64,000 nt of DNA, from assembly GCA_002862785.1 (NCBI GenBank), contig PKDZ01000039.1:54198-118197 (forward strand). The letters are read 5' to 3'. The translations under genes and the position numbers were made by a program. The notes beneath the pieces were generated by a model, which was not told where the DNA came from, made no database searches, and saw nothing but the letters and a program-made list of their open reading frames with translations. The stretch's first letter is position 1. Each line of letters begins with the position of its first letter. This document shows positions 16,077-25,322 of this stretch, one piece after another. Origin of the DNA: Flavobacteriales bacterium. GTDB taxonomy: Bacteria; Bacteroidota; Bacteroidia; Flavobacteriales_D; Sanyastnellaceae.

Positions 16077-17354
16077 TCAGTCCGTGACCCGGACCAAATA
16101 GTAATTCTTCTTGCCGCGCTGCAGGAGCACCAGCCCGCTTCCGATGCAGTCCTCCTCGGTCACCACCTTGTCCTCGGTCACCTTGTTGCGGTTGACACTC
16201 ACCGAATTCTCCTTGAGCGCACGGCGGGCCTCCCCGCCACTGGCGAGGAAGGCGGACTCGCCCCCGGCGAGCAGATCGATGATGCCGATGCCACTGCACA
16301 GGACGTCGCGGGACACTTCGCGTTGGGGCACCCCTTCGAAAACACTCAGGAGTTCGCTTTCAGGCAAAGCACGGAGGTCATCCTCGGTGGATTTGCCGAA
16401 CAGCAGGGCCGTGGCGGCCAAGGCGGTCTGAAGATCCTCCTCTCCATGGATGCGGCGGGTGACGTCGGCGGCCAGCTCCTTCTGAAGGAGGCGGGCGCCG
16501 GGGTTCTCGGCATGGGCGGACTCGATGTCCTCGATGCGTTCCCGGTCCAGCAAGGTGAAGATGCGGATGTACCGGGCCGCGTCCTCGTCGGCCGCATTGA
16601 TCCAGTACTGGTAGAACTTGTAGGCGCTGGTGCGGGCCTTGTCAATCCACACGTTGCCCCCTTCGCTCTTGCCGAATTTCGAGCCGTCCGCCTTGGTGAT
16701 GAGCGGAGCGGTGAGGGCAAAGGCGTGGCCCTGGCCCTTGCGGCGGATGAGCTCGGTCCCGGTGGTCATGTTGCCCCACTGGTCGCTGCCGCCCATTTGC
16801 AGCATGCACCCCTCCTCCTTCCACAGGTGGTAGAAGTCATAGCCCTGGACGAGCTGGTAGCTGAACTCCGTGAAGCTCATGCCGCCCTCGAGGCGGTTTT
16901 TCACCGAGTCCTTGGCCGTCATATAGTTGACGGTGATGTGCTTGCCGACGTCGCGGATGAAGTCGAGAAAGCTGAAGTCCTGGAACCAGTCGTAGTTGTT
17001 GACCACCCGGGCCGCAGCCGGGCCATCGAAGTCGAGGAAGCGCTCGAGCTGGGCTTTCTGGCAGGCGAGGTTGTGTTGCAGCACCTCCACGTCGAGAAAC
17101 TGGCGCTCGGCCGTCTTTCCGCTGGGGTCACCCACCATGCCAGTGGCGCCCCCAACGAGGGCGATGGGACGGTGGCCGGCCCGTTGAAGGTGCACGAGCA
17201 GCATCACCGGCACGAGGTTGCCGATGTGCAGGGAATCCGCCGTCGGATCGAAGCCGACATAGCCGGTTGTCTGCTCCTTGGCGAGATGCTCCTCGAGGCC
17301 CGGCATGGCATCGTGCAGCAGACCGCGCCACGTCAATTCGGCAATGAAATCCAT
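16077..17354 (-). CDS. tyrS: Tyrosyl-tRNA synthetase
   Basis: This class I synthetase charges tRNA-Tyr in the cytosol. It has 425 residues, the usual TyrRS length. The HIGH-type motif is HIGN (in [16 protein letters not shown]). The tyrosine-site region contains [11 protein letters not shown] and GGSDQWGNM. The KMSKS-type motif is [13 protein letters not shown]-terminal S4-like RNA-binding domain follows (about 355-425). It lies 44 nt downstream of murF on the same strand but has its own promoter element next to the start. Confidence 0.97.
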   Translation of the reverse strand: MDFIAELTWRGLLHDAMPGLEEHLAKEQTTGYVGFDPTADSLHIGNLVPVMLLVHLQRAGHRPIALVGGATGMVGDPSGKTAERQFLDVEVLQHNLACQKAQLERFLDFDGPAAARVVNNYDWFQDFSFLDFIRDVGKHITVNYMTAKDSVKNRLEGGMSFTEFSYQLVQGYDFYHLWKEEGCMLQMGGSDQWGNMTTGTELIRRKGQGHAFALTAPLITKADGSKFGKSEGGNVWIDKARTSAYKFYQYWINAADEDAARYIRIFTLLDRERIEDIESAHAENPGARLLQKELAADVTRRIHGEEDLQTALAATALLFGKSTEDDLRALPESELLSVFEGVPQREVSRDVLCSGIGIIDLLAGGESAFLASGGEARRALKENSVSVNRNKVTEDKVVTEEDCIGSGLVLLQRGKKNYYLVRVTD

Positions 17355-17359
17355 GGGCG

Positions 17360-17367
17360 CAAAGGTA
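17360..17367 (-). promoter_or_regulatory. -7 element immediately before tyrS start
   Basis: On the minus strand TACCTTTG is a perfect TAnnTTTG and ends 5 nt before the ATG, predicting a leaderless tyrS mRNA independent of murF. Confidence 0.7.
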
Positions 17368-17398
17368 CGGTGGGAGCGGGGCGTTGCAGGGAGTGGAG

Positions 17399-18715
17399 TC
17401 AGAGGAAGGGGACCAATTCCTCCAGCTTCATGGACCGGGACCCCTTGAGCAGGATCGTGCGGCCCGACAGCATGTCGGCCTGGAGCGCGGTCGTCATCTC
17501 CTCTGTGTTGGGGAAGGTCCGGTCACCCGGCGCGTGTTCTGAGAATTGCGCACCGACCACCCAGCATTCGAGGCCACATTTCCGGGCCACGTCCCGGGCG
17601 AGACGGTGACCCTGTGCCGAATGCGCCCCGAGCTCCATCATGTCTCCGAGGATGGCCAGCGGCGCATCATGGCTGGCGGCGGCAAAGGCGCGGAGGGTGG
17701 ATTCTACCGAACTCGGATTGGCATTGTAGCAGTCGACGATGACGGTGTTGCGGCCGGTGTCCACGGTCTCACCGCGTTGGCGGACGGGCTCGAACGTGGA
17801 CAAGGCCTCGCCAATCTCGGCTTCTGGTACGCCGAAGTGAAGTCCGGTGGCGACGGCGGCGGCCATGTTGGCGACCTGATGCGGCCCCTCGAGTTGGACC
17901 GGGAGGGGCTTCCCCTCCGCGTGCCACGGTCCTGGCGTCCGGGTGCCATCCAGGGACCAGAAGAGGGGCGCATCCGGAGCGTTTCCATCCCGCCACAGAA
18001 GCGGAGGATGATCCTCGGTCCGGTAGAGGCTCCGCGTGAGGCCGTCCAACGCACTCAGCGCCATGAGGTCCGGGTCATCCGCCGGCACCAGCGCCGTGCC
18101 GCTCCTGGAGGCGAGGTGGACGTAGAGTTCTTGTTTGCCCTTCTTGACCCCTTCGACGCCGCCGAATCCTTCGAGATGGGCGAGTCCGACATTGGTGATC
18201 ATGCCGTGGGTCGGGTCGGCGATGCGGGACAACAGGGCAATCTCGCCCTGGTGGTTGGCCCCCATTTCCACGAGGGCGAATTCCACGTCGGCTGGCATGG
18301 AGAGGAGGGTGAGGGGCACCCCGATGTGGTTGTTCAGGTTGCCTTCGGTGGCGTGCACATCGAAGGACCTCGACAGGACGGCCCGCAAGAGTTCCTTGGT
18401 GGTCGTCTTCCCGTTGCTCCCGGTCAGGCCGAAGACCGGGCCCGGAAACCGCGTCCTGTGTCGGTGGGCCAGGTCCTGCAGGGCACTCAGCACATCCTCT
18501 ACGTGAAGCAGGCGGTCTCCGCTGAGCGCAGGGTCGTCCACCACGGCGGCGAGGCAGCCGGCGGCGAGGGCCTCATTGGCAAAGGCGTTGCCATCGAAGC
18601 GCTCCCCTTTCAGGGCGAAGAAGAGCTTGCCCGGTCCACATCGGCGGGTGTCGGTCGTGACCCCGTCGGATCGATCGAACCAATCGAGCAGCGCTTCGGT
18701 GGACGTGAAGTTCAT
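17399..18715 (-). CDS. murF: UDP-MurNAc-tripeptide:D-Ala-D-Ala ligase
   Basis: MurF adds D-Ala-D-Ala to the UDP-MurNAc tripeptide, the last cytosolic step of peptidoglycan precursor synthesis. The start ATG ([13 protein letters not shown]) gives 438 residues; the ORF-track extension of 40 residues runs through the upstream terminator and is rejected. Seen are the N-terminal substrate domain, the ATP loop [15 protein letters not shown], the central-domain segment [20 protein letters not shown] and the C-terminal domain with DCYNANPSS. It lies downstream of gldJ, but a terminator hairpin ends 7 nt before its start codon. Confidence 0.95.
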   Translation of the reverse strand: MNFTSTEALLDWFDRSDGVTTDTRRCGPGKLFFALKGERFDGNAFANEALAAGCLAAVVDDPALSGDRLLHVEDVLSALQDLAHRHRTRFPGPVFGLTGSNGKTTTKELLRAVLSRSFDVHATEGNLNNHIGVPLTLLSMPADVEFALVEMGANHQGEIALLSRIADPTHGMITNVGLAHLEGFGGVEGVKKGKQELYVHLASRSGTALVPADDPDLMALSALDGLTRSLYRTEDHPPLLWRDGNAPDAPLFWSLDGTRTPGPWHAEGKPLPVQLEGPHQVANMAAAVATGLHFGVPEAEIGEALSTFEPVRQRGETVDTGRNTVIVDCYNANPSSVESTLRAFAAASHDAPLAILGDMMELGAHSAQGHRLARDVARKCGLECWVVGAQFSEHAPGDRTFPNTEEMTTALQADMLSGRTILLKGSRSMKLEELVPFL

Positions 18716-18721
18716 GCCCGC

Positions 18722-18768
18722 CAAGAAAAGGCGAACCCCGTGAGGCTCGAGGCCAGCACGGGGTTCGC
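18722..18768 (-). terminator. Intrinsic terminator between gldJ and murF
   Basis: On the minus strand GCGAACCCCGTG and CACGGGGTTCGC form a perfect 12-bp stem with a 14-nt loop, followed by CTTTTCTT. The T-tract ends only a few bases before the murF ATG, so it separates the gldJ transcript from murF or acts as an attenuator. Confidence 0.85.
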
Positions 18769-18794
18769 AATGAACAGGGGTCCGGTGGTGGGGA

Positions 18795-20540
18795 TCAGTT
18801 GTCGCCCATGGCGTTGCCCCGCGGGGATCCGACACGCGTCATGGCGCAACGGAATCCGATGGTGGAGCTGCTTTGGTCCTCCTCGAGGAACCGGCGGGTA
18901 CCCGGGATGACCCAGTACACGCGATCGTTCCAACTTCCTCCCTTGTAGACGCGGACGTTGTCGTTGATCAGCGAGGTGCCTCCGTACTCGTAGACGGCGC
19001 CTTCTTCCTCCTGGTCGAAGTAGATGCTGCTCTCCTTGTCGCCATCGAGGTAATCGATGTTGTCGGCGATCTGGTAGTTGCGGCGTCCGATGTTCTCCTC
19101 CAGGGTCACCTCGCGGTACCGCATCTGGCCCGGCGTGTTCGTGATGTTGCGGGTCCACGCCTTCCGCAGGTCTGGAGCGCAGGGAGCCTCACTCTCTTCA
19201 ATCAGATCGAGTGCCTCGTCCATTTGGATCATGGCGTCCTCCACCCGCTTCAGGTCGAGGTTCTCGTTGGCGTTCTCAATCTTCTGGTTGAGGGCGTCGA
19301 TGAGGTTGTTGCCCGCGGAGGTCAGGCGGCCTTCCGTCGCCTCGGTATACTCCTCGAGGAAGCCCTCGATGGCGCTCACGTCGTACTGCACGTAGTCCAG
19401 CTTGTCGGCCACGTTGCCCTCGCTGTCGAGGAGCTTGGTGGAGAAGACGTTTCCACGGAACGGACGGAACTCCTGGGCGTCCTGCAGCGTGCCGGGACGG
19501 TAGACGTCCATGACCCATTCGCTGACGTTGCCAGCCATGTTGTAGAGGCCGTAGTCGTTGGGCGCGTAGCTGTACACTGGAGCGGTGACGTCGGCATTGT
19601 CGTTCAGGGCTCCGGCGACACCCATGTAGTCACCGCGGGCACGGACGAAATTGGCGTTGATCTCACCGTAGAACTTGCCGCGGCTGTCGTCGTTCCGGAC
19701 GTAGTGGCCATCCCACGGGTAGGTCCGGCGGCTCGTGATGAGCTCCTCACCACTGTTTCCGATGAGGGACAGGGCGGCGTACTCCCACTCGGCCTCGGTG
19801 GGCAGGCGGTAGTCCGGAAGCAGGATCCCGTCGGTCATGGCCACGTTGCGGTAGCCGACGCCGTTGGGGCGGAGGTCCTTGATGCCATCGGCGGCCTTGG
19901 CGGCTTCCTCATACTGTCCGTCGAGGTAGGCTTCCGTGCTGAAGTAGCTGTCGTCCACCTGTCCGGTCGGGTTGTGGACGAGGAAGCCCTCGCGCACCAT
20001 GATCTGCTCGTTCACGCGGTCGGTCCGCCACTTGCAGAAGTCGTTGGCCTGCAGCCAGGAGACACCGACAACCGGGTAGTCGCGGTAGGCCGGGTGGCGC
20101 AGGTAGTAGTTCACGTAAGGCTCGTTGTAGGCCCGGGGATCCCGCCACACGAGGGTGTCGGGCTTGGCCCGGTCCACAATCTCGGGGAAGCCGTCGCCGT
20201 AGACGCGGCCCAGCCAGAAGAGGTATTCGAGCCAGTAGAAGTTGGTCACCTCGGCCTCGTCCATGTAGAACGAGCTGACGGTCACCCGGCGGGGGATGTT
20301 GTCCCAGGCGCCGGTCAGGTCGTCCTCGACCTGGCCCATGGTGAACGTGCCGCCTTCGACGAACACGAGGCCGGGGCCGGTCTCCTGTCCGATGTAGGGG
20401 AGGCGTTGGAATCCGCCGTTCTCCGAGTCGTTGTAGGCCCAACCGGTGGAGCTCGATGCTCCGCCGGCACAGGAGGAGAGGAGGGCGGCGGACAGGATGG
20501 CCACGCTGGAGAGGAGGAGGATGGAATGAAGCTTTTGCAT
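18795..20540 (-). CDS. gldJ: Gliding motility / T9SS lipoprotein GldJ
   Basis: GldJ is an outer-membrane-associated lipoprotein essential for gliding and for stable GldK and type IX secretion in Flavobacterium. The 581-residue protein has a lipoprotein signal (LLSSCAGG, Cys about 24) and a formylglycine-generating-enzyme-like (FGE-sulfatase) fold: EGGTFTMGQVEDD, VTNFYWLEYLFW, GVSWLQANDFCKWR, LPTEAEWEYAA, NMAGNVSEWVMD and GGSWNDRVYW. An insertion of about 120 residues precedes the last part, which is usual in GldJ compared with GldK. It lies 34 nt after the PorP-like gene, and porU-porV diverge from the pair, matching the gldJ/porU/porV neighbourhood known in flavobacteria. Confidence 0.92.
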   Translation of the reverse strand: MQKLHSILLLSSVAILSAALLSSCAGGASSSTGWAYNDSENGGFQRLPYIGQETGPGLVFVEGGTFTMGQVEDDLTGAWDNIPRRVTVSSFYMDEAEVTNFYWLEYLFWLGRVYGDGFPEIVDRAKPDTLVWRDPRAYNEPYVNYYLRHPAYRDYPVVGVSWLQANDFCKWRTDRVNEQIMVREGFLVHNPTGQVDDSYFSTEAYLDGQYEEAAKAADGIKDLRPNGVGYRNVAMTDGILLPDYRLPTEAEWEYAALSLIGNSGEELITSRRTYPWDGHYVRNDDSRGKFYGEINANFVRARGDYMGVAGALNDNADVTAPVYSYAPNDYGLYNMAGNVSEWVMDVYRPGTLQDAQEFRPFRGNVFSTKLLDSEGNVADKLDYVQYDVSAIEGFLEEYTEATEGRLTSAGNNLIDALNQKIENANENLDLKRVEDAMIQMDEALDLIEESEAPCAPDLRKAWTRNITNTPGQMRYREVTLEENIGRRNYQIADNIDYLDGDKESSIYFDQEEEGAVYEYGGTSLINDNVRVYKGGSWNDRVYWVIPGTRRFLEEDQSSSTIGFRCAMTRVGSPRGNAMGDN

Positions 20541-20574
20541 CGCTTTCTATTGAATTTCCTTGCAGGGAGTGGGG

Positions 20575-21606
20575 TCAGAATCCGGGGCAGGGCGGGCTGC
20601 GGAACTTGATGCGCTTGGCGCGACAATCGAAATTGAGCGACATGCTCACCTCGTGCGAACCGCCGGTGGCGGGGGTCAGGTCGGAGACCGTGACGTCGTA
20701 GCTGTAACCGAACTTGATGACATCGGACTGAATCCCCAACGTAACGATGAAGGCGTCGCGATATTGAGTGCCGAGGATGCCGCGGTACCAGATTCCACCG
20801 ACAATGGGCCCCTTGCTCACGTAACCACCGAAGTTCATCTGCTGGAATTCTCCTTGCCTGCGGTACAGGATGTTGGGGGAGATGAAGGCACTGGCATACT
20901 TGGAGTCGCCGTCGAGCGGGAGCAACGCGCCGAAGTGGGCGGTGAGCTTCATGGGCAGACGGCTGACGCCGACCACGAGGCTCTCGTTGGGCTCGTTGAG
21001 GTGGTGGGCCGCAAAGCCGAAGTAGACTTTTTTCGAGAAGCCGATGATGCCGGCGCTGAAATCGACCTGGCTGACCTTGCCACCCCGGGGTTGATCCTGC
21101 GTCTCGTAGATGAAGCCCTTCCGCGGGTCAATCATGTCGCCAAAGGTCAACTGGCTCCAGTCCAGCGCCTTTTGGAAGTAGGTGGCCTCAAAGCCGGCTT
21201 TGATGGAGAATTTCCGGCTGACGGCCTGCTGGTAACTGTAGATGCCGCTGATGCGAGAGGTGCTGAGCGTTCCCCGTCCTGCCCGGTCGTTCATCACGAT
21301 GAAGCCGAGGCCACCCGAAATGCTTGGGATGTGCTGGTCGTAAGCGGCAGCCGACGTGACGTAGTTGCCGCTCATGGCGGGCCACTGGTTCCGGTAGTTC
21401 ATGACGAACCGCGGGCAACGCGCCGCACCGGCAAAGGCCGGGTTGAGGTACACCGGGTTCGAGTAGAACTGGGTGAATTCAGGGTCCTGAGCCGACGCGG
21501 ACTCCGGTGTCAAAGTCCCAATGCAAGTGAGCATCAGGGCCAACACGGGCAGCGCCAGCGCACGGAGTGCGCCGGGATTGGAGGGCTGGGGGAGCTTCAT
21601 GGCCAT
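20575..21606 (-). CDS. PorP/SprF family type IX secretion outer-membrane protein
   Basis: This is a 343-residue predicted outer-membrane beta-barrel with a signal peptide ending near ESASAQ. Mature residues start DPEFTQFYSNPVYLNPAFAGA, the classic PorP/SprF N-terminus, and alternating strands continue to the C-terminus. In the T9SS, PorP binds the PorE/PorK/PorN assembly, while SprF paralogues are needed for export of particular cargo such as SprB. Which role applies here cannot be told. I chose MAMKLPQPS as the start; MKLPQPS two codons later is equally possible. It is first in a pair with gldJ. Confidence 0.88.
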   Translation of the reverse strand: MAMKLPQPSNPGALRALALPVLALMLTCIGTLTPESASAQDPEFTQFYSNPVYLNPAFAGAARCPRFVMNYRNQWPAMSGNYVTSAAAYDQHIPSISGGLGFIVMNDRAGRGTLSTSRISGIYSYQQAVSRKFSIKAGFEATYFQKALDWSQLTFGDMIDPRKGFIYETQDQPRGGKVSQVDFSAGIIGFSKKVYFGFAAHHLNEPNESLVVGVSRLPMKLTAHFGALLPLDGDSKYASAFISPNILYRRQGEFQQMNFGGYVSKGPIVGGIWYRGILGTQYRDAFIVTLGIQSDVIKFGYSYDVTVSDLTPATGGSHEVSMSLNFDCRAKRIKFRSPPCPGF

Positions 21607-21743
21607 GCGGTTTCCCAAGACAAAAGTCTCGTGTATAAGGTCGTGAAAATTACAAACTTGTGGGAATTGGCCGTCATCTTTGCTGACAAGCAATAAGCAA
21701 CGCCCTGTGAGCGTTGGCGCAGCAAGCGATTCTGACCCTTTCC

Positions 21744-24700
21744 ATGAACCGAACGTCTCATCGTCCCCTTTCGTTGCCCCAACCGGCTTTCACAACGAGG
21801 TCCAATGGTGTGCGGAAGGCCCTGTTGTTGGGTTTTCTCATCGGATTCGTGGGCACGGGATGGGCCCAATTCGAATACGATTGGCCCGAGCATTCCGCCC
21901 TCTCCGAAGGCCAATGGTTCCGGATCGCGACGACCAAGTCGGGATTCCACAAGGTGGACGTCGCCGTGCTCAATGCGCTTGGACTCGATGCCACCTCGGT
22001 CAATCCCCAGTCCATCAATCTGTATGGACATGGCGGTGATGCCCTGCCCATTGACAATGCCGAGCCCCGCCCGCTTGACCTCGTGCCCGTTGCCATCGAG
22101 ATGGTGGACGATGGCGATGGCCAATTCGACGGGGCCGACCATTTCATCTTCCTGGGCGACGGCCCTGAGGAGTGGTCGATCAGTGACCTCTCCGGACGCT
22201 GGGAGCACGAAGTAAACCCTTGGTCGGACACGGCCTGGTATTTCCTTCGCGTCGACGATTCCGGTCCGGTCCGCATCGAGACGGACCCTGGCCTCGGGGG
22301 CGACGTCGACACGGTCCTGGCCGTGACCGATTTCCACCAGTTCCACGAGCTCGAGCAGGAGACCATCATCCGATCTGGCCGCAACTTCTTCGGGGAGGTC
22401 TTCGATCAGAACCCGACCCACACCATTCCCTTTCAGGTGCCCGACATCCTGTCTGAACCGGCGCGTTTGGAAGTCCGTCTGATGGGCCGCTCCGTCGGGG
22501 CCGCGAGCCCGTATGCGGTGACCCTGGGGGACAGCGCCTGGACCATCCTGCCGCCCGTCACGGGCTCCCAGACCTACGTGAGTCAAGCGCGCATCGGAAC
22601 CGGAGACTGGACGTGGATTCCCTCGTCGGAGCTCATTCAAGTCGGCATCACCCTCGATGCCCAGGTGGCCGATGCGAAGGGGTGGCTCGATTACGTCCGC
22701 ATCACCGGAACCCGGTCCGCCGACATGTCTGGCGGCTCGCAACAGGAATTCGTTCGGGCCTCTGAGGCGGCTCCGGGCCGCATCGTCGAGTGGGCCGTGT
22801 CCGGGGCGCAGTCCGTCCAGCGGGTCTGGGACGTGACCAACCCCCAGGTGCCCCGCGCCATCCCACACGAAGTGGTGGATGGCACGCTGTCCTTTCGGGT
22901 CGCCTATGATGCCGTGCGGCGGTTTCGGGCAGGCACCGGCTCCGGCTTTTACACCCCAGTGCCGATTGGTCCCGTGCAGAACACGGATGTCCACGCGCTG
23001 CCGCAGGTGGACCTTGTTGTGATCACGCCGCCCGTCCTGCGGGAAGCGGCCGACAGCCTGGCGCGGATCCACCAGGCGGAGGGGCTGGATGTGGCTGTGC
23101 TGGAGCCCAGTTTCATTTACGATTGTTTCAGCTCGGGACGCGTGGATCCCACCGCCTTCAAGATGCTGATGAAGATGTTGTACGACCGGGCCGACGGGAA
23201 TCCCACCCTGGAACCCCGCTACCTGCAGCTCTTTGGCGACGGCACCTTCCGCAACCGCAACCTGCCGCGCTTCGGCAACCTGCTGATCACCTTCCAAAGT
23301 GCCCAAAGCCACACCCCCACGCAGAGCTACGTCACCGACGACTATTTCGGTTTTCTCAGCGATGTTGCTTCCGAGCGGCTAACGGACACATTGGCCATCG
23401 GGATTGGCCGGATCCCCGCGGGCACCCCGGCCGAAGCGTGGGACGCCGTGGCCAAGGTGGTGGCCTACTCCGGAGGCAATCCGGACCCCGATGGAGCAGG
23501 CTGCACGACAGCGGGTCTGCCCGGTGCTGGCGGGGGCAACCCGTTTGGCCCCTGGCGCAACCGCCTCTGTTTCGTAGCAGACGATTTCGATGGCAACGGC
23601 GGGGCAACGGAAACCGGTCACACCCTGTACAGCATCGGCCACGCCGAAGGGGTGGAGGAGGACCACGGGGCCTACGACATCGAGCGCATTTTCATGGACG
23701 CCTATCCCCAGGTGGCGACGCCAGGTGGCGAGCGCTATCCCGAGGTGGAGGAGGCCATCGACCGCCGGGTGCGGGATGGCGCCTTGCTGGTCAATTACAT
23801 CGGCCACGGCGGCGAACGCGGTTGGGCCCACGAGCGCGTGCTGAACACGTCCACCATCGGCGCCTGGGACAATCTCGATCGGATGCCACTGTTCTTCACG
23901 GCGACCTGCGAGCTGGCGCGGTTCGATGATCCCGAGCTGGAGACCGCCGGCGAGATGATGGTGATGAACCCCAATGGAGGGGCCATTGCCATGATGACCA
24001 CGACTCGCGTGGTGTACAGCTATGCCAACGAGCAACTCAACACGGCCTTCTTTGCGGTCGTGTTCGATTCTCCGGTTGGGCAGCGCCAGCGCCTCGGGGA
24101 CATCCTGCGCCGCACGAAGAACCATCCGTCCTCCGGGGCGTCCTCCAACAAGCGGAACTTTACCCTGCTCGGCGATGTGGCCCTCCAGCTCGCCACGCCG
24201 CAGATGGAAGTCCTGACCAGCGAGGTCAACGGGGTGCCCGTCGACGCCTGGGCCGACACGTTGAGCGCGCTGGAGCACGTCGTCGTGAAGGGCTACATCT
24301 CCGATGGCGGGGGCAACGTCATGACCGACTTCAACGGCTTCGTCTACCCCACCGTCTTCGACCAGCGCTCCGAAGTGACCACCCTGAACAACGACGGAGG
24401 CAGCGGCGGTGTGAGCTACGGCGAATGGCGCAACCGGATCCACACCGGTGCGGTCCGGGCCGAGGGGGGCACCTTCAGTTTCGAGTTCATCGTGCCCCGC
24501 GACATCGGTTACGAGCCCGCCCCGGGGCGCATCAGCTATTACGCGGTGGATGGCGACCTCGATGCCCACGGCTACACGCAAGACGTGTACATCGGTGGGG
24601 TGGACGCAGACGCCGAGCTGGACGGCACCGGCCCTGAGATCGCGCTGTATCTCAACGACACGACCTTCCGCAACGGGGGGACGACCGACCCGGATCCGGT

Positions 24701-25280
24701 CCTCTTTGCCCTGCTCCGCGACGACCAGGGCCTGAACACCGTCGGCAATGGCATTGGACACGATCTGAAGGCCACACTCGACGGGGGACAGTCGGTCGTG
24801 CTCAACGAGTTCTACGCCAGCGACCTCGATACTTACCAGAGCGGCCGGGTGGTCTACCCGCTCAGCGGACTGGAAGAGGGGCCGCACACCTTGGAATTGA
24901 AGGCGTGGGACGTGCACAACAACAGCGCCAAGGCGACCCTCGACTTCGTGGTGGTCTCCAGCCTTGAGGTCTTCCTCGACGGGCTCGTCAATTATCCCAA
25001 CCCGATGGACCGGAGGGGAACGACCTTCCGCTTCGACCACAACCAAGCCTGCGTGGCATTGGAAATGTCACTCCACGTATACGATGCGATGGGAAATGTC
25101 GTTTGGGTCGGTGAACGGGAGGAGACCCCCCCGGCATACCGAGTGGATGGATGGCATTGGGATGGCGCCTCCTCGGGGGGGAGTCCCCTCGATGCGGGAG
25201 CCTACCTCTACCGCCTGAGCCTCAGAACTCCCGAAGGCCGAGAGGCCACCCGGACCGGACGTCTCATCCTGCTCGACTGA
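21744..25280 (+). CDS. porU: Type IX secretion sortase PorU (C25 peptidase family)
   Basis: PorU sits on the outer membrane, removes the C-terminal sorting domain of T9SS cargo and attaches cargo to the surface glycolipid. The 1178-residue protein starts at the ATG giving MNRTSHRPLS, with a signal peptide ending near GTGWAQ. The gingipain-like catalytic pair is present: His in LVNYIGHGGERGW (about 687) and Cys in FTATCELARFDDPE (about 720). The C-terminus carries Ig/FlgD-like domains and a CTD-like end (NYPNPMDRRGTTFRFDH, then DAGAYLYRLSL). The start lies 137 bp from the divergent PorP-like gene. A CATCTTTG box and a 6-bp hairpin (21698-21716) are in that gap. porV follows by 42 bp. Confidence 0.93.
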   Translation: MNRTSHRPLSLPQPAFTTRSNGVRKALLLGFLIGFVGTGWAQFEYDWPEHSALSEGQWFRIATTKSGFHKVDVAVLNALGLDATSVNPQSINLYGHGGDALPIDNAEPRPLDLVPVAIEMVDDGDGQFDGADHFIFLGDGPEEWSISDLSGRWEHEVNPWSDTAWYFLRVDDSGPVRIETDPGLGGDVDTVLAVTDFHQFHELEQETIIRSGRNFFGEVFDQNPTHTIPFQVPDILSEPARLEVRLMGRSVGAASPYAVTLGDSAWTILPPVTGSQTYVSQARIGTGDWTWIPSSELIQVGITLDAQVADAKGWLDYVRITGTRSADMSGGSQQEFVRASEAAPGRIVEWAVSGAQSVQRVWDVTNPQVPRAIPHEVVDGTLSFRVAYDAVRRFRAGTGSGFYTPVPIGPVQNTDVHALPQVDLVVITPPVLREAADSLARIHQAEGLDVAVLEPSFIYDCFSSGRVDPTAFKMLMKMLYDRADGNPTLEPRYLQLFGDGTFRNRNLPRFGNLLITFQSAQSHTPTQSYVTDDYFGFLSDVASERLTDTLAIGIGRIPAGTPAEAWDAVAKVVAYSGGNPDPDGAGCTTAGLPGAGGGNPFGPWRNRLCFVADDFDGNGGATETGHTLYSIGHAEGVEEDHGAYDIERIFMDAYPQVATPGGERYPEVEEAIDRRVRDGALLVNYIGHGGERGWAHERVLNTSTIGAWDNLDRMPLFFTATCELARFDDPELETAGEMMVMNPNGGAIAMMTTTRVVYSYANEQLNTAFFAVVFDSPVGQRQRLGDILRRTKNHPSSGASSNKRNFTLLGDVALQLATPQMEVLTSEVNGVPVDAWADTLSALEHVVVKGYISDGGGNVMTDFNGFVYPTVFDQRSEVTTLNNDGGSGGVSYGEWRNRIHTGAVRAEGGTFSFEFIVPRDIGYEPAPGRISYYAVDGDLDAHGYTQDVYIGGVDADAELDGTGPEIALYLNDTTFRNGGTTDPDPVLFALLRDDQGLNTVGNGIGHDLKATLDGGQSVVLNEFYASDLDTYQSGRVVYPLSGLEEGPHTLELKAWDVHNNSAKATLDFVVVSSLEVFLDGLVNYPNPMDRRGTTFRFDHNQACVALEMSLHVYDAMGNVVWVGEREETPPAYRVDGWHWDGASSGGSPLDAGAYLYRLSLRTPEGREATRTGRLILLD

Positions 25281-25322
25281 CCCCATAGAATCGCCCCCGT
25301 TCGCTTAAATTCAGCCCCTTCA

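Noticed and set aside
13813-16299. Upstream part of the 1005-residue minus ORF
   Set aside because: Only the last 176 codons (13282-13812) look real (Met plus lipobox). The remainder is antisense to the LuxE-like and PiT-like genes.
15951-18910. Long + ORFs opposite tyrS and murF (552 and 454 residues)
   Set aside because: Shadow frames of well-identified minus-strand genes.
18795-20540. Formylglycine-generating enzyme / sulfatase maturation role
   Set aside because: The fold is FGE-like, but the lipoprotein signal, the insertion and the porU/porV neighbourhood identify GldJ.
18873-25046. Long ORFs opposite gldJ and porU (578, 571, 555 residues)
   Set aside because: Antisense shadows; translations lack motifs, whereas the coding strands show clear family signatures.
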